From the NCBI GenBank assembly GCA_958423465.1, contig CATZRD010000019.1, positions 1-42,192 of the forward strand: a stretch of 42,192 bases of DNA, given 5' to 3'. Below are positions 24,781-33,393 of the stretch, in pieces (within the stretch, counting starts at the first letter, position 1; the number at the start of each line of letters is the position of its first letter). Origin of the DNA: an uncultured Oscillospiraceae bacterium (lineage in GTDB: Bacteria > Bacillota > Clostridia > Oscillospirales > Oscillospiraceae). The notes beneath the pieces were generated by a model that ran no database searches, was not told the DNA's origin, and saw only the letters and a program-made list of their open reading frames with translations. The translations under genes were made by a program, and so were the position numbers.

Positions 24781-25712
24781 TATAGATCCTTTGCCGTCGG
24801 GAATTCAAAGCGGATGGAACGCCGGGAGGCCGAAAGCCCCTCCTGAGCGCGGAGACCATCCGTGATGTACACGGGGCATTGCCGCTCCCGCAGCATGTGA
24901 AGCACCGACGCGGCGGGGCAGTCGTCCGTGCGGGAGTTGGATACGGAGATCACCGCCCGCTCCGGCCGCAGCATGTCCAGCAGCCTTGGCGAAAGGGCGT
25001 CCCCGTGGCCATGATGGGGCAGCTTCAGGACCGTACAGGGGGAGAGCTGATGCCGCTGCCAGCATTCGGCGTAAATGTCTCCCGGCAGCTCCACCGTTCT
25101 GTCTCCGCAGCGCAGCCGCAGGCGCAGGCTGGTATTGTTGATAAAGCCGTCCAGCTCCTCCAATTGGGCAAGCCGGGGCCGCCCCGCCAGCACCTCCCGC
25201 CAGATCATCTCCTGCCTCCGGAGCACCGGCCCCCTCTCCATATAGACCCGCGCCAGCAGATCAGGCGTCAGCGCCAGGGGTCCGCCGCTCTCCTCCCACC
25301 GGCGGATCGCCGTTCCCTGGTCCTCCATGGCCCCCAGCGCCGCCAGGTAAATGTTCATCGACTCCAGCAGGCACCGGGCACTTTCGGAAAATTCGTCCGG
25401 CACAGGGACATGCCCGCCCCAGCAGTCCCGGGGCGGAAGATAATTTGTCCAGAACGTCTTGACCTCCACGCTCTTCAGCAGCCTGGTCAGGCCGCCGCTG
25501 TGGTCCCGGTGCAAGTGGGTCAGTACCAGCAGGTCCAGCCGGCAGATGCCCGCCTGCGTCAGGAATTCCCCCGCGGAAATATGGTCAGAATCAGGAGCAC
25601 TGCATCCGGATGTTACATCGCCGCAGTCCACCAGCATGGAAAAGTCCGCCAGGTGGTCCCGGATCAGCACAGCGTCGCCATATCCCACATTGATGAAATC
25701 AACAGATACCAT
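24780..25712 (-). CDS. MBL-fold metallohydrolase (ComEC/Rec2-like domain, stand-alone)
   Basis: A 310-residue soluble protein of the metallo-beta-lactamase fold. The start VSVDFINVGYGDAVLIR matches the beginning of ComEC-type hydrolase domains, VDCGD lies near residue 29, and the zinc motif THLHRDHSGG near residue 65. ELPGDIYAE (metal Asp) lies near 208 and KLPHHGHGDALSPRLLDMLRP near 228. Stand-alone relatives are predicted nucleases or phosphodiesterases; no substrate is known to me. The ATG at 25712 follows GAGGGG. It is the last gene after the GDPD in the Ugp-like operon (37-base gap), which suggests phosphodiester chemistry but does not prove it. There is no signal peptide, so it is cytoplasmic. 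Confidence 0.85.
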   Translation of the reverse strand: MVSVDFINVGYGDAVLIRDHLADFSMLVDCGDVTSGCSAPDSDHISAGEFLTQAGICRLDLLVLTHLHRDHSGGLTRLLKSVEVKTFWTNYLPPRDCWGGHVPVPDEFSESARCLLESMNIYLAALGAMEDQGTAIRRWEESGGPLALTPDLLARVYMERGPVLRRQEMIWREVLAGRPRLAQLEELDGFINNTSLRLRLRCGDRTVELPGDIYAECWQRHQLSPCTVLKLPHHGHGDALSPRLLDMLRPERAVISVSNSRTDDCPAASVLHMLRERQCPVYITDGLRAQEGLSASRRSIRFEFPTAKDL

Positions 25713-25749
25713 ATTCCCCTCTAAAACATTTTCCTGTACCGCGGGACCC

Positions 25750-26679
25750 TCAGGAAATATACCCCCGGGCCTTCAGGTACAAATTCATGTCCAGCGTCCA
25801 GTCCGTCTGCAAGATGTTGAAGCCGCGCTCCACCAGCCAGCCCCAGCCCTGGTCCGCGTTGCCCAGGACCGACGTGTCGTCGTCATGTCCGCCCGCCAGC
25901 AGAATCTTGCGGTCCATAATGGCGTTGGCCATGTTCCGCCTGCCCTGGCCGCCGGCCTGCCGCCAGCGGTCAGTCACCGACGGCATAACAGGGTCCGCCA
26001 GCGTCAGCGCGCTGACCAGCCGGGCCACGCCCCGCTCCTTCATGCGGCTTAGGAACGCTTCGCTCATGATAGGCGCGTCCTCCCGGTATCCGAACACCTC
26101 CACAGCCACCATGTTCAGGTCATAGGTCTCAACCAGCTCCACCTCTTCCGGGAACCAGGCCACCGGCATATACAGGAACGGCTCCCTCTGCTCCGCCATC
26201 TGCCGCAGGTATTTCTCCTCCGGCGGGCTCTTGAACAGCATCTGATCCGCCATGCCGTGCCGCAGGACCGCCCGGAAGATCTTGTCCCAGCTGTTCCAGC
26301 CCCGGTCGATGTTGACGATGCAGCGGCCCTTCAAGTGCTCCAGAACCTCGTCGAGGGTATTGACCGGGTGATCGATGCGCAGGTGGTTGTGATTGATATA
26401 CCGCAGCTTTCGAACATCCTCCGTCCGCATGTTGACGATGCTCTCCTCCTGTCCCAGCACCACCGGCTCCATGCCGTCGTGCAGAACAAACAGGTCGCCG
26501 TCCAGCGTCTCGCACACGTCCGCCTCCACGATATCCGCGCCCTGCCGAATCGCCGCGTCGAAGCTCTCCACCGTGTTGTCCACAATATTTGCGCAGGAAA
26601 CCCCTCTATGAGCCATGACCAGCACCGGTTTTCTCTCCAGCGCGGCCTCCAGACGGGCGTTGTATTTTGTTCCCTTCAT
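25750..26679 (-). CDS. Glycerophosphodiester phosphodiesterase family protein
   Basis: A 309-residue cytoplasmic TIM-barrel enzyme of the GDPD family, which splits glycerophosphodiesters to glycerol 3-phosphate and an alcohol. Catalytic and metal motifs: MAHRGVSCANIVDNTVESFDAAI (22-45; His-Arg and the E of ESF), ADIVEADVCETLDGDLFVLHD (49-69; Glu-x-Asp and the second His). The C-terminal part with GHDDD and WGWLVERGFNILQTDWT closes the barrel. The ATG at 26679 follows GGGAGGT. It follows two sugar-type ABC permease genes, an order like ugpB-A-E-Q in E. coli. Substrate prediction rests on that synteny. Confidence 0.9.
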   Translation of the reverse strand: MKGTKYNARLEAALERKPVLVMAHRGVSCANIVDNTVESFDAAIRQGADIVEADVCETLDGDLFVLHDGMEPVVLGQEESIVNMRTEDVRKLRYINHNHLRIDHPVNTLDEVLEHLKGRCIVNIDRGWNSWDKIFRAVLRHGMADQMLFKSPPEEKYLRQMAEQREPFLYMPVAWFPEEVELVETYDLNMVAVEVFGYREDAPIMSEAFLSRMKERGVARLVSALTLADPVMPSVTDRWRQAGGQGRRNMANAIMDRKILLAGGHDDDTSVLGNADQGWGWLVERGFNILQTDWTLDMNLYLKARGYIS

Positions 26680-26701
26680 CAGTTTTCTACCTCCCTGTGG
26701 T

Positions 26702-27538
26702 TCAGCCTTTTACCGAGCCGGATGTCAGGCCCGTGATAATATGGCGCTGGGCAGTCAGGAAGAACAGGACGGTCGGAATCAGAATGAGGACCAGTCCGGC
26801 CAGCGCCACATCCCACATCGTGAAATACTCCATAAACATATACCGCATGGACAGCTGCAGCGTATAGAGCTTGCTCTGCTTGCCCAGCATCAGCTGCGGC
26901 ATCAGATAGTCGTTCCAGAACCAGAACGTATTCAGAATCGTAAACGTGATGACCGTGGGCTTGAGCAGTGGGAAAACGATCTGCCAATACAGACGCAGCC
27001 GTCCGCAGCCGTCGATCATCGCCGACTCCTCCAGCTCGTAGGGGACGCTCAGGACCGCCCCGTAGGTCAGAAATACCACCGTGGACGCGCCCAGTCCCCA
27101 ATAGCAAAGCCCCATGCCGGTGAGGCTGCCGTTCAGGTGAAAGATATTGGTCACCTTGACAATGGGGATCATGCAAGCCTCAAAGGGAATGGCCATGGCC
27201 GCCAGCAGCAGCCAGTAGAGGCACTTGTTCAGCCGGGTCCTGTGGCGGGCAAACCAGTAGCCTGTCATGGACCCGAATACGATCAGGCCCACATTGCCCA
27301 CCACCGTCACCACCAGGGTATTCCAAAAGGAGCGAGGGTAGTTCAGAATGTCCCAGGCCCGCACATAGTTGTCCAGGCTGAGGCTCTCCGGCACGCCCAG
27401 AATATTTTGGGCGATCTCCAGCAGGGATTTGAAGGAGTTCAGCAGAATGATGCCGAAGGGCAGCAGCGTCAGCAGCAGCACCACAAAAAACAGGGTGGAC
27501 AAAAGCCGCAGATACCATTTCTTGTCCAGGGAAGTCAT
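26702..27538 (-). CDS. Carbohydrate ABC transporter permease (MalG/UgpE type)
   Basis: A 278-residue inner membrane permease with six predicted spans, starting with a hydrophobic segment near residues 10-33 (LLSTLFFVVLLLTLLPFGIILLNS). The cytoplasmic EAA loop that contacts the ATPase reads ESAMIDGCGRLRLYWQIVFPLLKP near residue 165-190. The C-terminal helix and tail (FFLTAQRHIITGLTSGSVKG) are typical of MalG/UgpE. The gene overlaps the upstream permease gene by four bases (ATGA). With the MalF-type partner it forms the channel. No ATPase gene is in the operon, so a shared MsmK/UgpC-type ATPase elsewhere is presumably used. Confidence 0.93.
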   Translation of the reverse strand: MTSLDKKWYLRLLSTLFFVVLLLTLLPFGIILLNSFKSLLEIAQNILGVPESLSLDNYVRAWDILNYPRSFWNTLVVTVVGNVGLIVFGSMTGYWFARHRTRLNKCLYWLLLAAMAIPFEACMIPIVKVTNIFHLNGSLTGMGLCYWGLGASTVVFLTYGAVLSVPYELEESAMIDGCGRLRLYWQIVFPLLKPTVITFTILNTFWFWNDYLMPQLMLGKQSKLYTLQLSMRYMFMEYFTMWDVALAGLVLILIPTVLFFLTAQRHIITGLTSGSVKG

Positions 27539-28440
27539 CGGGTCTCCTCCTCTCCCTTACCGGTCAAATAGAGCTGGAGGCCGGTAAACAGAATCAGCAG
27601 AACAGTAAAAACTAAGGACTTTGCCGATCCGTAGCCCATCCGGTTCTCCGTAAACGCGGTCTGATAAATATTCATCGCGATTCCCTGGGAGGAACCGTAG
27701 GGACCGCCCTCCGTCAGCGCCAGATTCACGGTATACACCTTGAAGCTGTTCACGATGCTCAGGAACAGGCATCGGGTGATGGTCGGCCGCATCAGGGGAA
27801 TCGTGATGCGCGTCAAGCACTGACGGGCGCTGGCCCCGTCCACCCGGGCGGATTCCAGGCAGTCGCCGGGCAGCGCGGTGAAACCGGCAATGTACAGCAG
27901 CATAAAGTATCCGATATGGGACCACGCCTGCACGATGGACATGCCCCAGAAGGCCGTGGCCGGAGTACCCAGCCAGAACAGCTTGAAAATACCGATGTTC
28001 GTCGCCGCGCCGATGGCCGGCACCACCTTTAAAAATATGAACTGCCAAATGAAACCCAGAATCAGTCCGCCGATCACGTTGGGGATATAGAAGCCCGCCC
28101 GCAGAACGCCTCTGGCGCGAAGGGGCTTGATCAAAAAGTACGCCAGCGTAAACGCGATCACATTGACGGAAACGACCTGCACCAGCGCTTGTCCCAGGGT
28201 AAATTTCAGGGAGTACCAAAACTGGGTATCCTTCATCATCCTTTGGAAATTCTCCAGACCGTTGAAATGGACCGCGTTGGAGATCCCGTTCCAGTCCGTA
28301 AAGGCATAGACGATACTCAGGAAAAACGGGACGAGCTTCATCAGGAAAAACATCACTACGATCACTCCGCAGAAGACCGCCTCGTATCCCCAAAAGCTCA
28401 GTTTCTTTTTGATCTGTGGGGACGCATTTATCTGCTTCAT
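27535..28440 (-). CDS. Carbohydrate ABC transporter permease (MalF/UgpA type)
   Basis: A 301-residue permease. Six membrane spans begin near residue 20 (YEAVFCGVIVVMFFLMKLV). The family segment SIVYAFTDWNGISNAVHFNGLENF follows, and the EAA loop ESARVDGASARQCLTRITIPLM lies near residue 200-222. The late periplasmic loop NLALTEGGPYGSSQGIAMNIYQTAF is characteristic of UgpA/MsmF-type proteins. The start ATG at 28440 follows GGAGATTC. A 120-base gap with a hairpin separates it from the solute-binding protein gene, consistent with higher expression of the binding protein. Confidence 0.93.
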   Translation of the reverse strand: MKQINASPQIKKKLSFWGYEAVFCGVIVVMFFLMKLVPFFLSIVYAFTDWNGISNAVHFNGLENFQRMMKDTQFWYSLKFTLGQALVQVVSVNVIAFTLAYFLIKPLRARGVLRAGFYIPNVIGGLILGFIWQFIFLKVVPAIGAATNIGIFKLFWLGTPATAFWGMSIVQAWSHIGYFMLLYIAGFTALPGDCLESARVDGASARQCLTRITIPLMRPTITRCLFLSIVNSFKVYTVNLALTEGGPYGSSQGIAMNIYQTAFTENRMGYGSAKSLVFTVLLILFTGLQLYLTGKGEEETR

Positions 28441-28486
28441 ACCAGAATCTCCATTTCAAAATACCGGCCGCTCGTATTGAAACGGC

Positions 28487-28522
28487 GCTCTCCCGCCCTG
28501 GCGCTCCGTCAAGGGGGAGAGC
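28487..28522 (-). terminator. Hairpin between solute-binding protein and permease genes
   Basis: GCTCTCCC (28487-28494) pairs with GGGAGAGC (28515-28522). There is no T-run, so it is more likely an attenuator or mRNA-stabilising hairpin than a full terminator. Confidence 0.4.
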
Positions 28523-28560
28523 ATCCGTATCATCTGTTCCGGGACTGTGAGCGCCCCGCG

Positions 28561-29838
28561 CTACGCCTTGTTCGCCTGAATGATCGAAGCGATCTCATTG
28601 AGGGCGGTTTCCCGGTCGTATACGCCCGCGATATACTTTTGGAACGTATCCGCAGCGCTGACCATGACCGCGCCGGAAATCCAGCGGAAGTTGCTGGCTC
28701 CCTTCCCCGCGTTCGTCAGCTCCACGCCCTGGGCGGCCAGCTCGCCGATGTCCTCCGCCGCCATCACATAGTCTGTCCGCTGCATGACCACGTTGTTGTC
28801 CTTGGCCAGAATGTCGCAGCCCTCGTCGGTCCCCAGCAGCCACTCAACGAACACCTTCGCCGCCTCGATATTCTCCGTGTTCATGATGCTCAGGCTCTGG
28901 ACGCTGACGCCGACCTTGTTCAGCGCCGCGTCGTCGCTGAAGGGATAGACGCCCAGCCGCAGGTTCTGCTCCATGTCCGGATTGGTGGACCGCAGCGCGG
29001 GCGTGACCCAGGAGCCGTCATGGGCATACCAGGCATAATCGCCGGCGTACATCGCGTTTCTCTCCGTTGTATTGTCCGTATTCAAGGCGTCCTCGTTCCC
29101 GTATTCCCGGACAGCGTCCAGGTAGTCCAGCAGCGCGTTGAACATTTCGTCCTGCGTCAGGTCCGCCTGGCCGTCCTCGATCTGCTGGTAATAGGCCAGA
29201 GCGTCCTCCTGGGCGGCAAAGACCGGGGCCGCCATGTGGGCGGGGATGACGGCGGCTCCCTTCCAGGGCGCGATGCCCGTGGGCTGACCGGCCGCCTGCA
29301 GCGCCTGATTCATGGCGATGAATTCGCTCAGCGTCTCCGGCGGCTCCTCGATTCCCGCCGCCTTCAGGTACGTCATGTTGTAAATGACGCCGTGATACTC
29401 CGCGAACAGGGGAACGCCGTAGCACACTCCGTCCAGATAGAACTCATTGACGATATCCTTCTGCATTTTTTCCAGGCAGGCCAGATCGCCCACGTCCACC
29501 AGATGCTCCTTCCACAGATCCAGGGATGAACCGGAGGTCGTTTGGATCACATCCGGGAAATCCTGGGTAGCGGCGTAGGACTTCAGGATGTTGTCATAGT
29601 TGTCCGCGTCGCAGGTCTCGACGATCAGGTCATAACCGGGATTTGCATCCTCAAACTTCTTCTCGATCTCCTCCCAGTTCCACTCTCTTTTCTTCGTGAA
29701 CATCGTGACAGTCTTGGGGCTGTCCTGCTCCGTGTCCGGCGCTCCGGGCGTCGCAGTCTCTCCATTCCTATCTCCGCCGCAGGCAGCCAGCGAAAGGACC
29801 ATCAACAGCGCAAGCGTGATACACAGGAACCTTTTCAT
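28561..29838 (-). CDS. Extracellular solute-binding lipoprotein (family 1, UgpB-like)
   Basis: A 425-residue lipoprotein that captures the substrate for the two permeases. The signal peptide KRFLCITLALLMVLSLAAC ends in a lipobox (LAAC), with Cys near residue 20 as the lipid-anchored residue. The mature protein has the family 1 (SBP_bac_1) pattern: TVMFTKKREWNWEEIEKKFE, then the DVIQTTSGSSLDLW and GVPLFAEYHGVIYNMTYLK stretches. The ATG at 29838 is preferred; the ATG at 29847 lies inside the AAAGGAGATG ribosome site. It is the first gene of the operon and divergent from the LacI-SBP gene. The ligand is unknown: sugar, glycerol 3-phosphate or a glycerophosphodiester, given the GDPD downstream. 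Confidence 0.92.
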   Translation of the reverse strand: MKRFLCITLALLMVLSLAACGGDRNGETATPGAPDTEQDSPKTVTMFTKKREWNWEEIEKKFEDANPGYDLIVETCDADNYDNILKSYAATQDFPDVIQTTSGSSLDLWKEHLVDVGDLACLEKMQKDIVNEFYLDGVCYGVPLFAEYHGVIYNMTYLKAAGIEEPPETLSEFIAMNQALQAAGQPTGIAPWKGAAVIPAHMAAPVFAAQEDALAYYQQIEDGQADLTQDEMFNALLDYLDAVREYGNEDALNTDNTTERNAMYAGDYAWYAHDGSWVTPALRSTNPDMEQNLRLGVYPFSDDAALNKVGVSVQSLSIMNTENIEAAKVFVEWLLGTDEGCDILAKDNNVVMQRTDYVMAAEDIGELAAQGVELTNAGKGASNFRWISGAVMVSAADTFQKYIAGVYDRETALNEIASIIQANKA

Positions 29839-29894
29839 GTGACTCATCTCCTTTTCCTTGTTTGAGCATGTGTTAGAAGCTCGCCTCTGGCATT

Positions 29895-29923
29895 ACCGTA
29901 CCACATAAATTGGAACGTGTCAA
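29895..29923 (-). promoter_or_regulatory. Promoter of the Ugp-like operon
   Basis: On the - strand, TTGACA (29923-29918) with a 17-base spacer to TACGGT (29900-29895). The -10 is poor, which would suit an activated or tightly controlled promoter. AACGT / ACGTT half-sites flank the region, but I see no convincing LacI palindrome. Confidence 0.5.
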
Positions 29924-30032
29924 TGAATTTTACGTTATTTTGACAAATACTCTCTCATCATTTTACATGTTGCATAGTGATTATATACATATTTTGTGCA
30001 CTTTCGCTCAATTGTTGTCTCTCATTTCCCCC

Positions 30033-30061
30033 TTGATAAGTTTGCACCAGCATAGTACAAT
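30033..30061 (+). promoter_or_regulatory. Promoter of the LacI-SBP fusion gene
   Basis: TTGATA (30033-30038) and TACAAT (30056-30061) with a 17-base spacer, about 32 bases before the ATG at 30093. Confidence 0.72.
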
Positions 30062-30092
30062 AAAGATATCCCATAAGAGGGAGGACGGCGTC

Positions 30093-32282
30093 ATGCCTAC
30101 CATCAAGGATATTGCCCAGGCGGCCGGCGTTTCTCACGGCACCGTGTCCAACGTGATCAACGGGCGAGGAAACGTCAGTGTGGAAAAAATGCGTCTGGTG
30201 TGGAGCGCGGCGGAAAAGCTGGGATACAAAGTCAACAGCAAAGCGCAGAGCCTCCGCCAGGGCGGTCCCGACCGGATGATCGCGCTGATCCTCCCCGGCA
30301 TTACGGACGAGCGCTACGCCGCCATGTATGAGGTATTTCAGCGGGAGTTCGCCCAACAGGGCTACGCTGTGCGGCTGTATTCCACCTGCTCCATGGAGAC
30401 CACAGAGACTGCCATGCTGGCAGACGCTCTGGCCTCCCAGGTCAGCGCCGTCATCGTCAGTTCCTGTCTGCCGGACGCCGTACCGTACTACCATCAGGAG
30501 GCGGCCGGCCTGCCCGTGGTGTTCCTCCAGCACAGCGGTCCGGCTCTTTCCGACATCATGTACGCGGCCTTCGATCCCGCCCGGGCCGGAAGGGAGATCG
30601 CGGACTATCTGCAAAGCCGCCGGGCACGGCGCATTGGCGTTTTCACCCAGCCCACCTCCGCGCCGGACACCGCGCTTTTTCTCCGGGGCTTCCACTCCGT
30701 TTATCCGGAAAACACCCCTTCCGTCACCATTCTGGACTGTCCCGACCACCAGCTGGAGCTGCGGGCCTTCGCTTTTTTCGAGTCCGACGCGGAATATGAT
30801 TATATTGTCTGCACAGACCGGCGGCGGGAGGCCGCCCTCCGGGCCGCCTGCGCCTACGCCAGCAGGCACGCCCTGCCTCCCCTGATCACCGTCGCCTCAC
30901 GGGCGGCTGTCACCGACCCCGCCGTCCCGGTATATGAGCTGGACAACAAGCAGCTGGCCCACCGGATCGTCAAGGCCCTGCTGGCCAGGCTGCAGAAGGG
31001 CGCCCCCCTGGAGACCGCGCTGTATCTGCGAAACGACGGTTTCCGGCTTCCCGCCGCCCCTCCCATTTTGTCCGAACAGCGCCTGCGTATGCTGACCATC
31101 GCTTCCCCATCTACCAAGGCGTTGAACTATCTTCTGCCCTATCTGGAAAAATCCACCGGCATCCGCCTGGAGCTGACGGTGCTGCCGTCCCTTCGGGACG
31201 TATATGATGTGATCCAAACGCCGGCCCGGGAGCAATACGATCTGATCCGCATGGACGTAGCCTGGATGGACGAGCTTGCCGAAAAGCTTTTTGTTCCTTT
31301 GGAGAGCATCCCCTTTAACTGGGACGGTCTGCTGTCTCAGGCGATCCCCGAGCTGGGCGACAACTATACCGTCTCCAAGGGCGTCCGCTACTGCATTCCC
31401 TACGACCCGAGCACCCAGCTCATGTTTTACCGGCGGGACCTCTTTACGGACCCCACTTACAAGCGAATGTATCTGGAAACCTACCGCCGGGAGCTGGAGG
31501 TCCCCCGCAGCTTCGCGGATTATAACCAGGTGGCCGGCTTCTTCACGCGCAGCCTCAATCCCGCCTCGCCGGTCCAATTCGGCTGCACCGTGGCCGTGGG
31601 CACGGTGGCCGTCGGCCCCAGCGAGTTCATGCCCCGCCTCTTTGAGGAGGGCGGAAATCTGCTGGACCACAGCGGCCGCATCACCATCGACACTCCCGAA
31701 GCGCTCCGGGCGCTGCGCAATTACCGCGAGGCCTACGCCTGCTCCGATAAGCGGGTATACGGCTTCTGGGAAAACGTACTGGAGGGCTTTGCCGATCAAT
31801 CCGCCGCCAGCACCGTCGTATTCATCAACTACGCTTCCCATATCCTGAATTCCAACATGTCCAGCATCGCCGGAAAGCTGGGGTTTGCCCCGGTGCCAGG
31901 CGGGCGTCCTCTGCTGGGAGGCGGCGTTCTTGGGATCACCCGCAGCTGCGGGCACCCCGACACCGCCTGCGCGTTTCTGTCCTGGCTGTATTCCGACCTG
32001 GTAGCTCCTGTGTTCACCATGCTGGGCGGGCTCTCCCCCTGCAGGTCCGCCTATAAGAACCGGGATATCAACGAGAAGTATCCCTGGCTCTCCACCGCCC
32101 GCCGCAGTTTTGCCGTGGCCCAGCGCCGCGGGAGCAGCGGCTATTACAGCAATTTCAGCGAGCTGCAGCTGGAGGCGATCCTTGCCTCTCATCTCCGGAA
32201 GGCCATTCTGGGCGTCACCACTCCCGAGGAAGCTCTGCGCCAGGCGCAGGCCGAATGCGATCGGTACTTTCGAGCGAAATAG
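30093..32282 (+). CDS. LacI-family regulator fused to a solute-binding-protein domain
   Basis: A 729-residue protein. Residues 2-50 are a LacI helix-turn-helix with hinge (TIKDIAQAAGVSHGTVSNVI...). Residues about 60-335 form a periplasmic-binding-like sensor domain (MIALILPGITDERYAAMYEVF, VSAVIVSSCLPDAV, RRIGVFTQPTSAPDTALFLRGF). From about residue 345 to the end there is a second, family 1 solute-binding domain of about 380 residues (LTIASPSTKALNYLLPYLEK, YDLIRMDVAWMDELAEK, RYCIPYDPSTQLMFYRRDLF, LGFAPVPGGRPLLGGGVLGI). There is no signal peptide, so the binding domain works inside the cell. The start is the ATG at 30093 after AGGGAGGAC; the open frame before it is non-coding. A normal LacI is about 340 residues. 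It is divergent from a transporter operon with a binding protein of the same class, so both probably see the same or a derived ligand. Confidence 0.92.
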   Translation: MPTIKDIAQAAGVSHGTVSNVINGRGNVSVEKMRLVWSAAEKLGYKVNSKAQSLRQGGPDRMIALILPGITDERYAAMYEVFQREFAQQGYAVRLYSTCSMETTETAMLADALASQVSAVIVSSCLPDAVPYYHQEAAGLPVVFLQHSGPALSDIMYAAFDPARAGREIADYLQSRRARRIGVFTQPTSAPDTALFLRGFHSVYPENTPSVTILDCPDHQLELRAFAFFESDAEYDYIVCTDRRREAALRAACAYASRHALPPLITVASRAAVTDPAVPVYELDNKQLAHRIVKALLARLQKGAPLETALYLRNDGFRLPAAPPILSEQRLRMLTIASPSTKALNYLLPYLEKSTGIRLELTVLPSLRDVYDVIQTPAREQYDLIRMDVAWMDELAEKLFVPLESIPFNWDGLLSQAIPELGDNYTVSKGVRYCIPYDPSTQLMFYRRDLFTDPTYKRMYLETYRRELEVPRSFADYNQVAGFFTRSLNPASPVQFGCTVAVGTVAVGPSEFMPRLFEEGGNLLDHSGRITIDTPEALRALRNYREAYACSDKRVYGFWENVLEGFADQSAASTVVFINYASHILNSNMSSIAGKLGFAPVPGGRPLLGGGVLGITRSCGHPDTACAFLSWLYSDLVAPVFTMLGGLSPCRSAYKNRDINEKYPWLSTARRSFAVAQRRGSSGYYSNFSELQLEAILASHLRKAILGVTTPEEALRQAQAECDRYFRAK

Positions 32283-32299
32283 CGTCCCCTTCGAAGCGC

Positions 32300-32334
32300 G
32301 AAAGGACCCCGGGCCATAGGCCCGGGGTCCTTTC
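32300..32334. terminator. Terminator between lacI-SBP and the convergent permease gene
   Basis: A perfect 16-base-pair stem GAAAGGACCCCGGGCC / GGCCCGGGGTCCTTTC with an ATA loop, with T residues in the right arm. Confidence 0.85.
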
Positions 32335-32364
32335 TGCATATGATCTGTGATCCTTTGTTTCCGC

Positions 32365-33393
32365 TTACCGCTGGCCCTTGTCGTAGGGGATGCCCTCCGC
32401 CTTGGGCGCCCGGGACTTCTTGGAGGTGAAGGCCAGGACGATCAGGGTGATGAGATAGGGCAGCATCCGGTACAGGTGGGCGCTGATGCCGATCTCCGCC
32501 AGGAGGAACACGCCGTCGCCGTTGATGTCGATGCTGGTGTAAGCGGCGGCGACGCACTTGAACAGGCCGAAGATGAAGGACGCGCCGGCAATGTTCAGGG
32601 GGTTCCAGTTGCCGAAGATCATCACCGCCAGGGCCAGGAAGCCAAATCCGGCCACCTCGCCGGTGGAGGCGCAGTTGGCGGTGGTCAGGGCGTAGACAAA
32701 GCCGCCCATGCCCGCCAGAGCGCCGGAGATGGTGGTGCCGGCGTAGCGCATCTTATAGACGTTGATGCCCAGGGAGTCGGCGGCCTGAGGATTCTCGCCG
32801 CAGGAGCGCAGCCGCAGGCCGAAGCGGGTCTTGTAGAGCAGGATGGACAGCACCACAAAGAGCAGGATGCACACATAGGTGGCGATGTAGGTCTTGTTGA
32901 CAAAGGTCTCCCAGAGGAAATTGCCCTTTTCGCCCCGCTCCATGCCGAAGAGGCTGTTCTTGAGCATGAACCAGCTGGCGGCGTCGCCGTCCATCTGGAT
33001 GGTGTTCTGGTTGGCGATCAGCCGGATAAGGAAGAGCACCAGAGCCGGAGCCATCAGGTTCAGGGCGGTGCCGCCGATGGTCTGGTCCGCCCGGAGGTTG
33101 ACCGACGCGAAGGAGAGCAGCAGGGAGAAAACGGCCCCCATCAGCGCAGCCACCAGCATCCCCAGCAGCTCATAGACCTGGAGCACGCCCCAGTTCCCGC
33201 TGGCCCTGGCCTGGGCGAACACGGGCAGGGACTGGGTCATGCGGATGAACAGCACTCCCGCGAAAGCGCCGAAGATCATGATGCCTTCCAGCGCCAGGTT
33301 GATGATGCCGCTGCGCTCGGCAAAAACGCCGGCCAGGGCCACGATCATCAGAGGAACCGCGTACAGCAGGGTCTGCTGAATCAGGAATGTCAT
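32365..33393 (-). CDS. Nucleoside ABC transporter permease (NupQ/YufQ type)
   Basis: A 342-residue inner membrane permease of the branched-chain/ribose permease superfamily (PF02653), subgroup paired with BMP lipoproteins. The N-terminal LLYAVPLMIVALAGVFAERSGIINLALEGIMIFGAF is the hallmark of this second permease (NupQ). RLRSCGENPQAADSLGINVYKMRYAGT near residue 205-230 is the cytoplasmic coupling loop. Many hydrophobic spans follow. It overlaps the first permease gene by four bases (ATGA) and is the last gene before a terminator. With NupO, NupP and the BMP lipoprotein it should import nucleosides. Confidence 0.92.
   Translation of the reverse strand: MTFLIQQTLLYAVPLMIVALAGVFAERSGIINLALEGIMIFGAFAGVLFIRMTQSLPVFAQARASGNWGVLQVYELLGMLVAALMGAVFSLLLSFASVNLRADQTIGGTALNLMAPALVLFLIRLIANQNTIQMDGDAASWFMLKNSLFGMERGEKGNFLWETFVNKTYIATYVCILLFVVLSILLYKTRFGLRLRSCGENPQAADSLGINVYKMRYAGTTISGALAGMGGFVYALTTANCASTGEVAGFGFLALAVMIFGNWNPLNIAGASFIFGLFKCVAAAYTSIDINGDGVFLLAEIGISAHLYRMLPYLITLIVLAFTSKKSRAPKAEGIPYDKGQR

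Noticed and set aside
29910..30092. N-terminal extension of the LacI-SBP protein
   Set aside because: It would cover the TTGATA/TACAAT promoter, and LacI proteins start directly with the TIKDIA-type helix at 30093.
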